Shown in pieces: positions 1-13,400 of a DNA stretch of 64,000 bases; within the stretch, counting starts at the first letter, position 1; every line of letters begins with the position of its first letter. The position numbers and the translations under genes were made by a program. The DNA lies in contig OX940863.1 in NCBI GenBank assembly GCA_954871525.1, positions 24,006,001-24,070,000 on the forward strand, written 5' to 3'. The DNA is from Parietaria judaica. Taxonomy: Eukaryota > Streptophyta > Magnoliopsida > Rosales > Urticaceae. The notes below the pieces were generated by a model that saw only the letters and a program-made list of their open reading frames with translations, had not been told where the DNA came from and searched no databases.

Positions 1-2342
1 TATCGTCTCTTTTCCCTTTGTCCTCCGAATTTGGGCAATGGACATTTCAAGCTTATTTATGTCAATATCCATTCCTATAACCAATGTTTTTAGAGACCAT
101 TTACCGCGTAAAGTGATCACAATTGTCTAGCTTACGTGTCTTAATTAAGAGCAATACGTGTATACTGGATAATTTTTATTCGTGTTATTAATATAGATTA
201 TTTGATCGAGGATATCCCAAGATTTTTGCTTCGCGATTGAGATAAAATCCCCGATGATCGAGGATATCCCAAGATTTTTGTCTCGAGATTGAGATAAAAT
301 CTCCGAAAAACCCAACAAAATTATCAGTTATGTGAAACAATCAACTTATTTATTTTATAAAAAAAAATGTGAGATCTAACTCACCCTTCACACCGGTGCT
401 GGATTAAATTTAATTGTATGATAAAATCAGTTTATAAAATTTCTTAAACTCTTTATTTTATTTTAATGTGTGGTTATTTTTTATTGGAACCCTTGGCCGA
501 TGATTAAGAAAGAAATCATAAATTCAGATATCCAAATCTGATTAAGACCTAACACACAAGTTTATGATTAGGAAATAACAAATTAATGTAAAATTGGGTA
601 TGGGCCTTAGGCTGGTAATGGGCCAGAAGGACCCTTCGTGGGCCGAAGATGAGTGAGTGGGGATATACAAAGCCCCACAAAGACATTTTGTAGGGTTCAA
701 ACTGAAAGAGTGTTGGGCACAGATAAGATTGATGGGATTTGGTGTTTGGGAAAGGAACACATGATTTATTGATCATTCCGAAATTATTCATGAAAATTTT
801 TTTAAAAGAATAAACGGATTTAATTTGCTTTAGTTTGCCGACTTGGTAGGTCACTGTTATAGATGTGAAAGGATTGAAATTTTGGAGATACAAATTCCGA
901 AGAGCTATATAATATAATTGTGAAATGATTGAAATATATATATATAGTATAAATTTTGAAATGTTTTAAAGTTTAAGCTCTTTTTAGGATGATTGTAGCT
1001 CTGGCCCCGGGCATAGACCGGTCCGATCACGGGCAAGCATATTTAGCCGACCTATTTTTCAAAAACCTGTTTCATAAATTTGATGGTAGGAATTAAGCTT
1101 TTAAGAGAAAATTGAAGTTAACATGTCATGCACGCACCGTCTACGACAACAGTATGTTGATCGGACGTTTCGAGCATGCATATATGCGGACTGCGGTTGT
1201 AGACTTAAAGGTTGGAGCACTTAAAAAAAAGTATCTAGTAGTACTACTATTACATATGTCAACTAGATACCTTTTATTTTTTATAGTAAAAAAAAATAAA
1301 AAAAAATAATCATCAATTCGATAGAGCAGTTGAGGAACAGTTGATTTTTATTTTTATCTTTCTATTAAAACATTGCAATATATTTTTTTTATATATAAAA
1401 AGAACTACTTGCGTCATATTTAATTTTGTTATTTTTTGGAAGTAACAAAAGTATTCATGAGTAGTGACTATCAAATAAAATAATAGTGATAGCAACTATA
1501 TATTATTATCTCCCTCAAAAAAAAAAAAAACTATATATTATTATATGAAAATGACATTCTCCAAAGTGGGTGGCATGGAAACCAAATTTCCCCTTTATTT
1601 GCGGCGATTTCACTTATTTACTCGCCGTGAAGTCATTTTCGGCTATTTTTTTTAGTGAATCGATATAGATAGATACATATAATACGATAAAAACAAAACT
1701 GTGTAGAGAATTAATACTTTTAAAACATGTCCTTTATTTCCACTTATAATTACCAATAAAATGGCATACAATGATTTACTCCGATTATTTTCCTGAGTAT
1801 TTATTTTGAAAAAAAAAAAAACCGAATTAAGGTGTGTTCCATGGCTAAGAATCATTTAATTCAGGTGTATTTGTGTGTATTTTGGCTAGGCCATGTATAT
1901 AATATTTAATTTAAAGATAAGTATTTTATTTATTCCTGAATAATTTTTTTTTTATATAAATATATGACATTCTTGATAATATATTGTCTAAAAGAAGACA
2001 ATAAATATAAATAATCCTTTCATTCGTCAAACAGTTGAGTTTGACCTCCTCGGTAACTAATGGGCCTGTGTTTAGCCCATTACAATTAACGGACTTGAAT
2101 TTGGGCCTAATATTACAACAAGCACAAGTCTTCAAAAAATAAAATTAAAAATAAAATTCAGAAAAGAAAAGAAAAAACTCAATGAGAATCAGCTGAAAGT
2201 TCAAACTATCAGAATTTTGTTTCTTCGTTTTCTACCATTTGATCTTCATTATTTTGCTCATCCAATCCATTCGGCAAAACCCAGAAGCCAGAAAGCAAAG
2301 AAATCGGTGGATTTCGATCCAAGGAGGATATATATAGTGTTA
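1..2342. other. Intergenic region upstream of the FolD gene
   Basis: No coding region is recognisable. The stretch is AT-rich with homopolymer runs (A-run near 1518-1530, T-run near 1950) and a 52-bp tandem duplication at 204-307. The open frames on the minus strand at 542-893 have no recognisable domain and sit in ordinary AT-rich DNA. The last 150 bases or so are the likely 5' leader of the FolD gene, pyrimidine-rich from 2216 and containing a tiny upstream ORF starting at 2182. Confidence 0.6.
204..307. repeat. 52-bp tandem duplication
   Basis: Two adjacent copies of a 52-base unit start at 204 and 256, both beginning GATCGAGGATATCCCAAG. They differ at a few positions. No function is evident. 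Confidence 0.85.
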
Positions 2343-4984
2343 ATGGTGCTCGGAAATCTTCTGCGGCGAGTCCCAGCTCGATGGAGCAGATCGAAGAGCG
2401 ACGCAGTGACGGGTCGGAGAATTCAGTTTACGACGATGACCCACCGAAGCTTGAACGAGAGCGACAGCCATGGCGGCCAAATCCTCGTGTCTCCCGCTCT
2501 GGCTTCTCTGGACTTCCCTGATGTTTGGGATTCCGAGGCCAAATGTGATCGTCTTCAGTCGCAGAAACAATGGTGTAAGCTTTGCTTTCATGTCTATATA
2601 CTTTCTTGTCTCTGTTGGGTTCGTTTATTTCTTATGGATTTCACTTAGCTGCGTTGTTGAATTAGCAGTTATCTGTTTGTTAGAATGTATACAAGAGAAT
2701 TTATAGTCAACTAGAATCAGATTATGAATATGATATCAACATGATTGTATGTTTATGGAAAAACAGCCCTTACTTTAGATTAAGATTCATTGGCTTTAAC
2801 GCTCCTTGTTAAGGGGTATGTGCGGAAATGGTCCTCCGAAAACAATGAAACGGTTCCTCTTTTGTGTTTTTAGTGCGGCATTAGTCCTTTTTCGTTGAAT
2901 TGGATGGAATTTTTTCAAATAATGGTTCTTTGGTTACTCGAATTCCGACAATCGGCTCATACTTTAGAATATATAACTTCCGTGATTACCCTCCAAAGTT
3001 TTTAAATAATGATTCTATCCAACGTGTATAGTGTTTTAAGTATGGAGATATTCACCTACGTGAGTGTCAAATCTATTTCATAATCCGAAAACAATATTGA
3101 TCATTTGATCTTCGCAGCAGCCAATGAACGTTCGGCTACAGTAATTGACGGGCAGTTGATTGCAGAGGAAATCCGATCGGGAGTAGCCAGCGAGGTGAAG
3201 AGGATGAAGGAAACGATCCGGAAAGTTCCCGGCTTGGCTGTCATCTTGGTCGGACAGAGACGAGATTCGGAGACATACGTTCGCAACAAAATCATTGCTT
3301 GTGAGCAAGTTGGGATTGTGTCGTCGGTAACAGAGTTTCGTGATGACTGTGCAGAAGAGGAGGTACTCAACGCCGTTGCGTGTTTCAACAAAGATCCGTC
3401 CGTGCATGGGGTTCTAGTGCAGCTTCCTCTTCCTCAAGTAATTCCTAAATTTCTCGAGGAAATTGAAACTCGTTAATGGTTATGATGATTAGAGTATATG
3501 GAATCTCTACTGTATGTCAGTTTGTTATTCTTAATTAGTGAAGAGTCCAAGACCTATATTAGCAAAGTAAAATTTAGTAAGTTAGTGAGAGTACTTGTAA
3601 AGGAAGACAGTGAGAGTGTAATAACTTTTAGATATTAAATAGAAAATATTCGGGTCATATCAGGAAATATTGTGCATATGTAATATTGTGTGATGTCTTA
3701 CAAAGAAGTAAAACCTGTATAAGTTAATACTGTCAGGACTAGATAATTTATTATATTATCGAGGTTATTAATTTATCAAGGTATAATTGAGAGATGAGGT
3801 AGAGTCGGGACCGCACAAAAGTAGTATGTAATCGAGGTTATTAATTTATCGAGTATTATTTAACGAAGTTCTACTATATGTGGACAGCATTTGGATGTGG
3901 GCAGAATCTCAGACGTGCTAAGCCTGGAAAAAGATGTTGACGGATTCCATCCGATGAACATAGGGAATCTCGCTATGCGAGGAAGGGAGCCTCTCTTCAT
4001 CCCATGCGCTCCCAAAGGCTGCATCGAGTTGTTAATCAGGTCGGGTGTCGAAATGGCGGGAAAGAAAGCCGTTGTGATTGGAAGAAGCAACATTGTCGGA
4101 CTACCGGCTTCGCTGCTCTTGCAGGTAGTACATGATGTATATTTTATTTTTGTAATTATTCTTTAGGTTTAATTTTTTATTAGCAAGATCGAACCCCCAA
4201 AAGTCATTAAAAATCAACACTAAGTATTTGACTCGTAGGGTATTAATATGTTTTTTGAGTTTCCCGGCCCACCGAGAAAAGTAGATCTAAATTATGCACA
4301 AAGTTGATTCCAATTCTGTTAGAAAAAAGAAAGATGGTTTCTTTCTCATCTAATTCTTAAGAACCGGCTAGTCCAAGCATGTTGATCTCGTTGCATTATT
4401 ATTTCACAGAGGCACCATGCCACGGTGAGTCTTGTTCATGCCATCACAGAAAACCCCGAGAACATCACTTGCGAAGCTGACATCGTGATTGCAGCCGCAG
4501 GAGTGCCTAATCTGGTCCGAGGCCACTGGCTAAAACCCGGCTCCGTCGTCATAGATGTGGGAACCAACTCAATCGAGGTACGAACTTCGAGAATTTCTCA
4601 GATATAAATATTGCGAACTTTTACGCAACTTAAGTGACCTTCTCACACTAGTATTAAATTAAAATTAAATCGTTTAGTCTTTTAACGGAAATAAACAAAA
4701 TAACGACCAAATACGGTTAAATTTTCGGATTACAAAAGTTATGTAAGTCTGCAAATATCATAGATGATTAGGCGTATTTAAGGATGATAATTACCGAAAT
4801 AACTCTTTGGTAGGACCCGAGCTGCGAGCACGGTTACCGTCTCACAGGTGATGTTTGCTACGAAGAAGCAGAGAGAATCGCATCGGCTATAACTCCGGTG
4901 CCTGGAGGAGTGGGACCGATGACCATAGCCATGCTTCTTTGCAACACACTCGATGCTGCCAAAAGAGCGTACAAGTTCGCCTAA
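2343..4984 (+). CDS. FOLD1: Bifunctional methylenetetrahydrofolate dehydrogenase/cyclohydrolase (FolD), probably mitochondrial
   Basis: Interconverts 5,10-methylene-THF and 10-formyl-THF in one-carbon metabolism (NADP-dependent dehydrogenase plus cyclohydrolase). Exons: 2343-2574, 3118-3437, 3888-4124, 4410-4577, 4814-4984; all junctions are GT-AG, phases join, total 375 aa. Exon 2 could instead start at 3121, dropping one residue. Residues 1-77 are Arg/Ser-rich with few acids near the start, like a mitochondrial presequence. Seen: catalytic YVRNK (Lys135), VQLPLP, DVDGFHP (200-206), PCAPKGC (223-229), the Rossmann motif GRSNIVG (249-255) and the C-terminal [12 protein letters not shown] chose ATG 2343 because it is in frame with exon 2 and gives a presequence. 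Length fits plant organellar FolDs. Its neighbour on the minus strand is convergent. The isoform is inferred from the presequence and from PECT1 lying downstream. Confidence 0.93.
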
Positions 4985-5717
4985 CTTCAAATGTCCAAAC
5001 ATTTTGCCGGTAAAACGACAGAATTAACCCATGAAACCAGAAGGGATCGACTCGTTTTTTGGGGAAGAGTAAATATAGTTATTAAGATTATCATAGTTAG
5101 TCAAGATATGATTTTGGCCAGTTTTGCTTGCTCGTAAATAGTAGAGTTATTGACGTCCTTCCGCCCTCAAGTTGCACTCGGTTATATTTTACCGCAGTAA
5201 ATTTGTTTTGTCAATTTTATTTGTTGGAAATAACTCTCATTTTCTATACAAACGAGAAAATTATCAAAGAAAAAATCTCTCCAACAATTGAGTTTAGAAT
5301 TATTATTGATGAGTTTTATATCAAGCAAGCAACTAACAAATTTATAATATTTCAAAGGGAAAAAAAAAATCCCCAACAAATTAAAAGTAAAAGAGAAAAC
5401 ACCACAAAACAAACCTTAGAAGGAAATTGCGCCAATTAATATAAATTATAAAAGAGTGGATTTTTGGGTCTAATTTACTTTTAGTTTGACATAATAAGCA
5501 GCAAACTTTATTCTTTCTCAATCCAACGAATAAGAATATTTGATTTTGTGAAATATACAGGTAAATTGTACAGAGTATGAAGCTGCTACACTGTTCAACT
5601 TAAGACGATCAACTTTCAAATAAATGAGCATTGAAAAAAGCGACGTGAATAATGAGTATCACCAAGGAGCTTGTTTAGGTTATATAGCTACAATAATATA
5701 TATATATATATATATTG
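4985..5717. other. Convergent intergenic spacer between two 3' ends
   Basis: This is 733 bases between the stop codons of the FolD gene (+) and the GOLD-domain gene (-), so it holds both 3' UTRs. It is AT-rich, with a (TA)n run at about 5696-5714. Open frames here are AT-rich chance frames on both strands. Confidence 0.7.
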
Positions 5718-8700
5718 TCATTCTTCAAGTTGGGATTCAGATGGCAATGCCTCGGCAACAGGAGGTATACAATCCACCTTGTACTTCACCACCTGTTCAA
5801 ATTTATAAAATGTCAAAGTGATGATGAGCAACACAAACTTCTTCTTGTAAAATATTTCAGTAGTTTCGGCCGGGTAGGGGTAAAATCGACAGAAAAGAGA
5901 TGTAAACAAAACAATTGAAAACGAGAAGTAAATATTTTAGGAGTTTCGGGTAGGAGTGAAACTTTTGGATCCCAGTACCAGGCCAATTCGTCCAGGCGTA
6001 AATATTTTATTTAAATGTTTTTTTTTTTCATTTTTTTAACACTTTAAATATCGGTGTAAAAACCAATTTTCTTCACCTTTAATAACTACTTGGTACAGAT
6101 GTTTTTCAAAAAAAAAAAAAAAAAACCGGCCGGCCTAGTTCACAATGATTTTTAAATCGAGCTTTTTTGAAGCCAGCACAAAAAAAGGCCAAGAGCCTTA
6201 TACCCGAACTCGGTTTTCACCCCTATTTCCGGGAAGATCCACGAGGCAGTTTCTACTCATCGCTAGACTAATGAATAATGACTAAACTAGGCGCAAAAAA
6301 GAACATAGCCTTAGGATTAAGACAAAAAAGTATAACGTTAATGACACGTCTAAAATTTCCCGAGTTTTTTAAGCCTGGAAGGGCAAACCGTAAAGTATTT
6401 AAAGCTTAGTACATGTCAATGTGTTACCTTTTTGAAAAAATTGGCATATGAATTGTCCCAAATCAGCTTATAATTTCCAGCCATGACCGTGCAAAAGTTC
6501 CCCTTTAAGAAAATCAACGAAAATGAGCAATTATTACTATATAAGCAATAAAAATAGACTGATTAAAGAGTTGAAAAACTGTACTCACTTGATCAGATTC
6601 GTAACGTCGGTAGGGTAAAATTAGCTGTTGAAAGTTACAAAATATTAGTGGGATATAATTAGAAAGAAAGTAGTTGCTAACATAACACGTCAGTCAACTT
6701 ACAATTGTTTCTCCAGAAGGGTTTGTATATTCCACACTGAAGCCAATATCCTGAACACACACAAAGCTTATCATAAGTAAATGTTTTACAAGAATATCAG
6801 CTAAATATGATAATACAAAATATTTAACAAAGCTTGATCGACGAACAATAAAAATTAATAAATACATAAAATGAAAATATCGGTCATTTAAAAATAATAA
6901 AGTGATTCCATGAAGTTTAGAGACAAACCACTGCTATCTTTCCTTGTACTACTGAGAAATCCCAAGCGATATACGAATTTACCGAGTCGACTGACAAGAA
7001 AACCTGTGAGACTAAAAATATGAGCATTTAACGAGAAATTGAAAATGGCAATGGAAAAATTATTGTTGTTGTTTTCCGATTAAAAGTATTTTTTTCTTAT
7101 TCCCACAACCGAATAGAAATACAATCAAACAGTAGTGTAAAAAAAATATAGACCTTAAATCAATTTAAAAATAAAAATAAAAAAGGGATCCTAGTTTACT
7201 ACGAGAATAAAATAAAATAAAAAAGATCCCATCAGTTTACTACGAGACAAAAGTACTATGTGCGATTCCCGACGAATTATCAAAACAGACCTCGTGACTT
7301 TTTCCGGCCGGAATAGTTATATCTTTGTAATCATCACTTTTCCTGTTCGATAAAGAGGAGAGAACTGAAGATCAAATACATTCTTATATCAAGTAGTAAA
7401 CAAGCAATTGAAAGTTCACCTCGAATCCAATGCACCGGCAACATCTGCAGATATGAAGAATGGCGCATTTGCAAATACCTCGCTACAAAAAATGAATATA
7501 GTCAGTTTAGGAATCAACTTATTAGACGAGGATCACATACGATTTACGGAGAACTCATATGTATATATATACCTAATGAATGCAAGGAATCTTTCAAACT
7601 CGGTGGTGTAAACCTCAACAGCCTGTTCTATGACAGCCAGGTTTTGCTTCGTTCTGACAAATTTCAACAATAACCGATTGTCAACGAATGAATAAAATAA
7701 GGTAAAATCTCAGTGCCCGGATAAACCGAGATGCAGAAGTGAATCCATGGAAGATCTAGATGATAATTTCTCGTTTATTATCTTACAATTTTCCAGCCTC
7801 GAATCTACCCCAAGCCAACATAAAAAAGAGTCGAATAGAGAGTGCCATTGCTGTAAGATTATAAAGAGGCGGTCCATAGCGCCTTCGTTGCTCTTCCATA
7901 GGCCTGTATTTTTTAAGATATACATTTTCGGTTAAACCCAGAATTTAAAACACCTTGATTCAAGTGTAAATATGGACCAAATAGTAGCAAATATAACTCC
8001 ATATATAAAATATAGAGAGCATACCCATCATCATCATTTATTTGGCGAATAAAATCAAGTAAAACCTGCATCACCGGAGAAAGCCAGTCATGAGTTAAAA
8101 TCAATAGTTCGAGGCATCAAGTGACGAACAAATGCATCACCGAGATCAAGAAAACCACTTCTAAATCTCATGATTACTTTTAAATCCCAGAACTAAATGA
8201 ATCATCCAGAAATTCATCGAGGGAAAACTATGGTAAATTCCTAAGCCAGTGTTATTTAAATTGGCGTATAAACTGTAATTACAGCCTGTAGAGTTAGATT
8301 CTTACACTAGAAAGCTTATCATAACTCATAATGATCAAAATGATGTTTCCAAGATTACAGATATTATTAGCACATGTTTTTAGGAATTAATTTGGCACCA
8401 TAGTTTTGTATATATCCAGCATGATAATTAATCCAAAAATAAACCAAGAATTACCTGTGGAACCCCGACTAAATACTTCACTAGCGTTTTGTAAACACCG
8501 GTTGCAGAACCAAGCTGAGCTAGTTGTTTCCTCCTAAGAGCAAGATCAGCAATTGATTAGTTATTTTATTTTATCTTAAATAGAATGTTTCTACTTTAAC
8601 ATATATTTTTTTATATATCTTTTCAGATATTTAAAAGGAAAAAAAATGAGTTCTTATTAAAATTGGTTTGATTTTTTTTTCTCGTAAAGAACCAAAAGGA

Positions 8701-10378
8701 AGTTCGGTTATACAACACACCGCATGCCTTACCTCTCCATTTGTTGGTTCCAAAGAAGAGCGTACCGGTCGCGAATGCTTGCTCCTGAGTTTATTAGGGC
8801 ATCAACCAAGGCTTGTTTATTCCTTTCTGACCGCTCTTTTTGTTGTCTAATAAGAGTTCCCCGAAAATCTTGAGGCATGTATGTCATAACTGCAAAATAT
8901 TAATTCATTCTGTAAGTCTACTCTACGAAAGCAAACTTGGTTTTGGGAATTTTCTGACTTCTTTATTCAGTGATAATCCAATGGGATATATACAGCTTAA
9001 AACTTAATACTAACTTAATTTAGGAAATTATTCAACTAATCCCTTCAAAACGAAAATAACTAAGCTATTTTTACAGCCAAGATAGCTCTCCAAACGAGAG
9101 CGCCGCCATATCTTCACAGAGCCCAATCTCCCCTCTTTTAATAGATATTAAACTAGTAATAAGTATTGCACTGCCCATATCCTTAGCTGCTTAGAGGGCT
9201 AATTTTTTTCCATTAACTTTAGGTCTAAACCCAAATTAAATTGCATAAATAAATTACTAAGTAAATAATAATACTTAATCCTAAAGTTACGGACGTAAAT
9301 ACAGCTATTTACACCGAACTTCATATACTTCTATAGGACGAATAATGAATATATCGCCGCATCACCATGTTTGTAGTTTGAGATTCCATTAATAATTATT
9401 AGTTACCAATTGGCAATTACCATAACCATCCTATAATTATTCGTCAACTTATTTGAACCGCCCAGAGTTACTTTCTATGGTAAAATACCAGAAGAGCCGA
9501 AGAGAATCGTCATTAATTAGCTTCCAAATTTTTTTCACGAAACTTAATCTTATGAAAGAGAATTTAAGTTCTAAAATATAGTACTGTCAGCCTACTTGAT
9601 TCACTCCCTTAATGTGTTAAGCAATGTCAGATGTTGCACTCATCGAAACCGAAATCAGAATTCGACATGCTATTTCGCAAATTATTGACTTTCATAACCA
9701 ACCTGTACTGAACACGCGGTCGGAATTCTTGGCTTGGAAATTTTCTAGACTCTTCAAAGCATTACGGACTTTCGTTCTGATCTGCCCGATGGTAACAGCG
9801 AGTTCTTCATCCTCAGGTGTTGCCTGCCGCTGAAGCTGCGATCACAACAAGCAAACGCGCGATATGAACAAACCCCATGATAAAACCGCGAAAATCCGAC
9901 ACGAAATTCTCACCGCGAGAGGGCAGTGCGATCTCTCGAGCAAGAAGAGAATCTCTTCCATGTGCTCTCGATTCTTCCACATGTTCTCGTCCATCTTATG
10001 AGGCTGTTCGGCATTGGCTTCGTTCAACACTAGGTCTTCCTCTGCATCGAGTAAGAATTTCTCAGAAACAAGCCCTAATTTGCCAACACACACACAAACC
10101 TAACCAAACTCTGAATCACTCGATTCGATTCGATTCGATCCGACCCTCTATACAGTACCAAAACCCTCGAGAAAAAAATCCCCTGAAAAATCGGAGCTTT
10201 AAGGTTCGATCGGCGCACCTTCGTTCGGGGGGAGGTCGGCGAGGAGATCGTCGGCCATGGCGCGGACTTCGGAGGAGAGGCGCGAGACGTCGCCGGAGAG
10301 AGGAGCGAAGGGGTATTTGTCGTAGAAGGAGGCGAGGAACGTCCTGGTGATCGGGACCAGACCCTCCGTTGACGCCAT
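5718..10378 (-). CDS. GOLD-domain protein of the plant family annotated 'retinal-binding protein'
   Basis: Fifteen exons (complement): 10219-10378, 9914-10041, 9703-9835, 8733-8889, 8455-8533, 8025-8065, 7787-7903, 7573-7653, 7420-7482, 7291-7342, 7003-6929, 6750-6703, 6624-6589, 6502-6428, 5792-5718. Every phase joins, giving 439 aa. ATG 10378 opens MASTEGLVPITRTF. Residues 1-220 are charged and helical, without a domain I recognise; conserved-looking blocks include MPQDFRGTLIRQQ and LGSATGVYKTLVKYLVGVP. About residues 320-435 form a GOLD-like beta domain (WDFSVV, DIGFSVEY, IWDNSYANFF), as at the C-terminus of Sec14-GOLD/patellin proteins, but no CRAL-TRIO domain precedes it. From memory it matches the Arabidopsis AT5G01010 family. 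GOLD domains usually serve membrane-trafficking adaptors; the role here is unknown. The first exon is GC-rich, the introns AT-rich. Confidence 0.85.
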
Positions 10379-10640
10379 TGACGATCCGAGAGAAAGAGAA
10401 AGCTTCTCTCTTTCAGGTGGGTTTTTTTTTGGGTTCGGAATGGAATATTCTATAGAGAAATTGAGAATGTAAAGCCCACGCAACACTTTTTTTTTGTTTT
10501 TTTTTTTTTGAATTTTCTGGGTTCGTTCGCTCTCTCTCTCTCTACTGCTTCAGAACAGAGCAAAGAACGAATCTCTCTCTCTCTACAGCAGAGCTTCAGA
10601 AGAAGAGAGCAAAGAGATCTCTCTCTTCTTCTTCGTTGTG
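10379..10640 (-). promoter_or_regulatory. Likely 5' leader/core promoter of the GOLD-domain gene, GA-rich on the coding strand
   Basis: Upstream of ATG 10378 three CT runs on the plus strand (about 10530-10545, 10572-10586, 10617-10629) read as GA repeats on the gene's strand. Such GA-rich leaders are common in plant genes. The transcription start cannot be placed. Confidence 0.45.
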
Positions 10641-11166
10641 TTGTGTTTGGCTTCCAACGAACAGCATTAATTAAGCTGATCTGTTGGAGCTACCAGATAA
10701 GTCCTAATAAATTATCTATTTTTTAGTTAATAATTTACGTTATCTTTTCTGATTATTATATTTACTTTCCAAGATAACACGTTTATTTTTAAAAAAATAT
10801 TAATAACAATAAAGATACTTAATATTTTTATTATGATTTAATTTATTTTCTATAATTAAAATTTTTAATGCTAGTTATTTTCTATTTTGCTTTTTTTTTT
10901 TTTTATTATCAATTTATTGTTAATGTTTCATAAGAAATATTTAAAAATTTATATTATTGATATATGTCCGAAATTATGTTAAATCGATTAAAAAAGGTAA
11001 ACAACTTTAAAGAAAATTAAGACAATAAATGTTAACAAATTTAAATGTTGTTTATCTCGAGAAATGAATCACACTATAGCGGCCCCAGTGTTATTTTTGG
11101 GTCGGACCTCTCATTGTTTTTGTTGACTATATCAAAGCTTGAAGCTTGATTCTTCGATCTTGGATA
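10641..11166. other. AT-rich intergenic DNA
   Basis: No gene, structured RNA or bounded repeat recognised. The stretch ends at the target-site duplication of the hAT element that starts at 11175. Confidence 0.6.
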
Positions 11167-11174
11167 CTTGCGAC

Positions 11175-12398
11175 CAAGGTTCGCATTTTCGACGATAATC
11201 GTCGATAATCGCCGATTTTCGGTCTTTTCGGTAGTTACCGGTAAGTTGCCGGCTCTAATACTTATCGTTTCATATACTTTTCGACGATTATCGAGCTTTT
11301 CGATAAAACTTTTCCCAACCGACAAAATGCGTGTAAAAAATAGGTACTTTTCGGTTAAATGAAAAAAAAAAATTCGCGGCAAAAATACCAATTAAACTTT
11401 CGGCAAAAATAATTATACTCACACAAGAGCACCCCACCCCGCCCCGTCACGTCCGTCCGACCGGACGGCGGCGGCGGCGCGCGCGTGTGGTGGTGTAACA
11501 TTTGTGTGAGTCCTCCCTCATCCACAAAATCCTATGACCCAAAGGGCCCAAGCCTTTGTCCCTAATATTTGGTATATAAACATCACCAAACTCTTGTCAT
11601 CTATCAATGTGGGACTTTTTGTTATTCAACTACTATCACACATTCACACTTAACATACACATACACATACACTTCACCTAATAATTTAACTTAATATTAC
11701 ACACTTCAAATAATATTATACACTTAACATACATATTAACTTCACCTAACATACATATACATTTAATATGTATATTCATTTAATATTATACACTTCAACT
11801 AATATTAAATTTGTTAACATACATATACAATTAACATGCATATATATTCACTTCACATAATAATTTGACTTAATATTATACACTTAAACTAATAAAGTGA
11901 CTTAATATTATACATTTCACCTACATATTTAAGTTACAAATGTGTTTTGTTGTATACAATTATGTCTTGTATTTATTAAATATGTAGTTTTGAACCTATA
12001 TAAATATCTTGCTTAAATACTCAAATATTATACACTTTCTATTATGTGTTTGAGTTTGAGATATTACTATATTAGACTATGTATTTGATAGTTGAGACTT
12101 GTTAGACTACGTTATTAGTGTTTTAGATTTGAGTTTTTTGATGGAATTGTATGTGTGTGTATGACTTTACGTATCTACATATGTTTTGAATTTGAGGTAT
12201 GATATTATAAAAATATTTTATAAGTTTTCCGTCGAAAAGTATCGAAAAGTGTCGATAATCCGTCGATAATCTTCGAAAAGTATCGGTAATTGGTAAGCTA
12301 CAGTATTATAGGTTTTCCGTCGGTTAATCGGTAAGCTATCGATTAATCCGTCGAAAACGGTAACCGATTTATCGACAATCTCGGTAAGTTGAACCTTG
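11175..12398. mobile_element. Non-autonomous hAT DNA transposon
   Basis: A 1224-bp element opens CAAGGTTC and closes GAACCTTG (perfect 8-bp terminal inverted repeat), flanked by an identical 8-bp duplication CTTGCGAC at 11167-11174 and 12399-12406. An 8-bp target duplication is the hAT hallmark. Both ends carry many copies of CGATAATCG/TCGAAAAG/GGTAAG-type words, the subterminal repeats that hAT transposases bind. The middle (about 11640-11950) is an AT-rich series of ATACATATACACTT-like words. No transposase is encoded. Confidence 0.9.
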
Positions 12399-12939
12399 CT
12401 TGCGACTTTCGTTTCTCGGCCAGACCAGACTCATATCTTAGAGAATCAGGTGTTTATCAGCCAGACCGGACTTGGATCTTGGATCGTTGATAGGCTAGAA
12501 CCGAGACTTATGTTTCAGATTGAACTCAGATCTTGAATCTTAGATGTAGGAGATCCGGAAATATGCCTTTTGCTTTGGCATGCTCCTCCATCTTCGTCTT
12601 TAAAAAGAAATAGAAAAATCGAACTTCTGAGGGGTACGAATGGGGGCTTCCGTAAACTGCTCCGACGTTCAACATCAGTCGGGTACTTGGAGTCAGGAGT
12701 AAGAGAAACGAAAAGACGGATAGGCTCTGTTTGAATATGGTCCTGTTTGGGATTGCTTATTAATAGGTACTTTTGCATTTTTTAGAAGTTTAAGTCAATA
12801 TTTGTTTTTGGTAAGTTATAATATAAGCACTTCCATAAAAAGTTTAACTTTTCTATAGACAAAATTCAAAAGTAGATAATAGATGCTTTTGTCAAAATCT
12901 ACATTTGTTTTTCTTCTTCCTTATTCCCATAAATATTTT

Positions 12940-13400
12940 TTTGAGATGGTAAAAGTACAAAAAACATATATTATTATTATTGCGGTTAAGATTTCAATTC
13001 TTTTTAAGTGGTAGAAGTATCAAATTTTTTATATCCATATTTTAAAAATATTGTGGTTAAAGTACCAAATCTTTTTGGATGGTAAAAATACAAATCTTTT
13101 ACTTCCATTTTTTAAAAATTATTTCGGTTGAAGTACCAATTCTTATTGTGTGGTAAAACTACCAAAAATATTTTATTATTACGGTTAAAGTACCAACTAT
13201 TTTTAGGTGGTCAAAGTACCTTTTTTTTTACATTCACATTCACATTCTTAAATTATTATAGTTAAAGTACCAATATTTTGGAAGGTAAAAGTATATAAGA
13301 AAACAAATACATATTATTATTGTAATTAAAGTATTAATTCTTTTTAGTTGGTAAAAATACTAACTTTTTATTGTGATGGAAGAAATGTGGATGTAAAAAA
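12940..13400. repeat. Degenerate tandem repeat built on GGTAAAAGTACCAA
   Basis: Words like GGTTAAAGTACCAA and GGTGGTAAAANTACCAA alternate with T-rich and ATTATT spacers, at least six times. Spacing is irregular (roughly 60-70 bases), so this is an old, decayed array or a repeat-rich MITE interior. Confidence 0.6.

Noticed and set aside
542..893. Small minus-strand genes upstream of FolD
   Set aside because: AT-rich chance frames without domain, splice support or start context.
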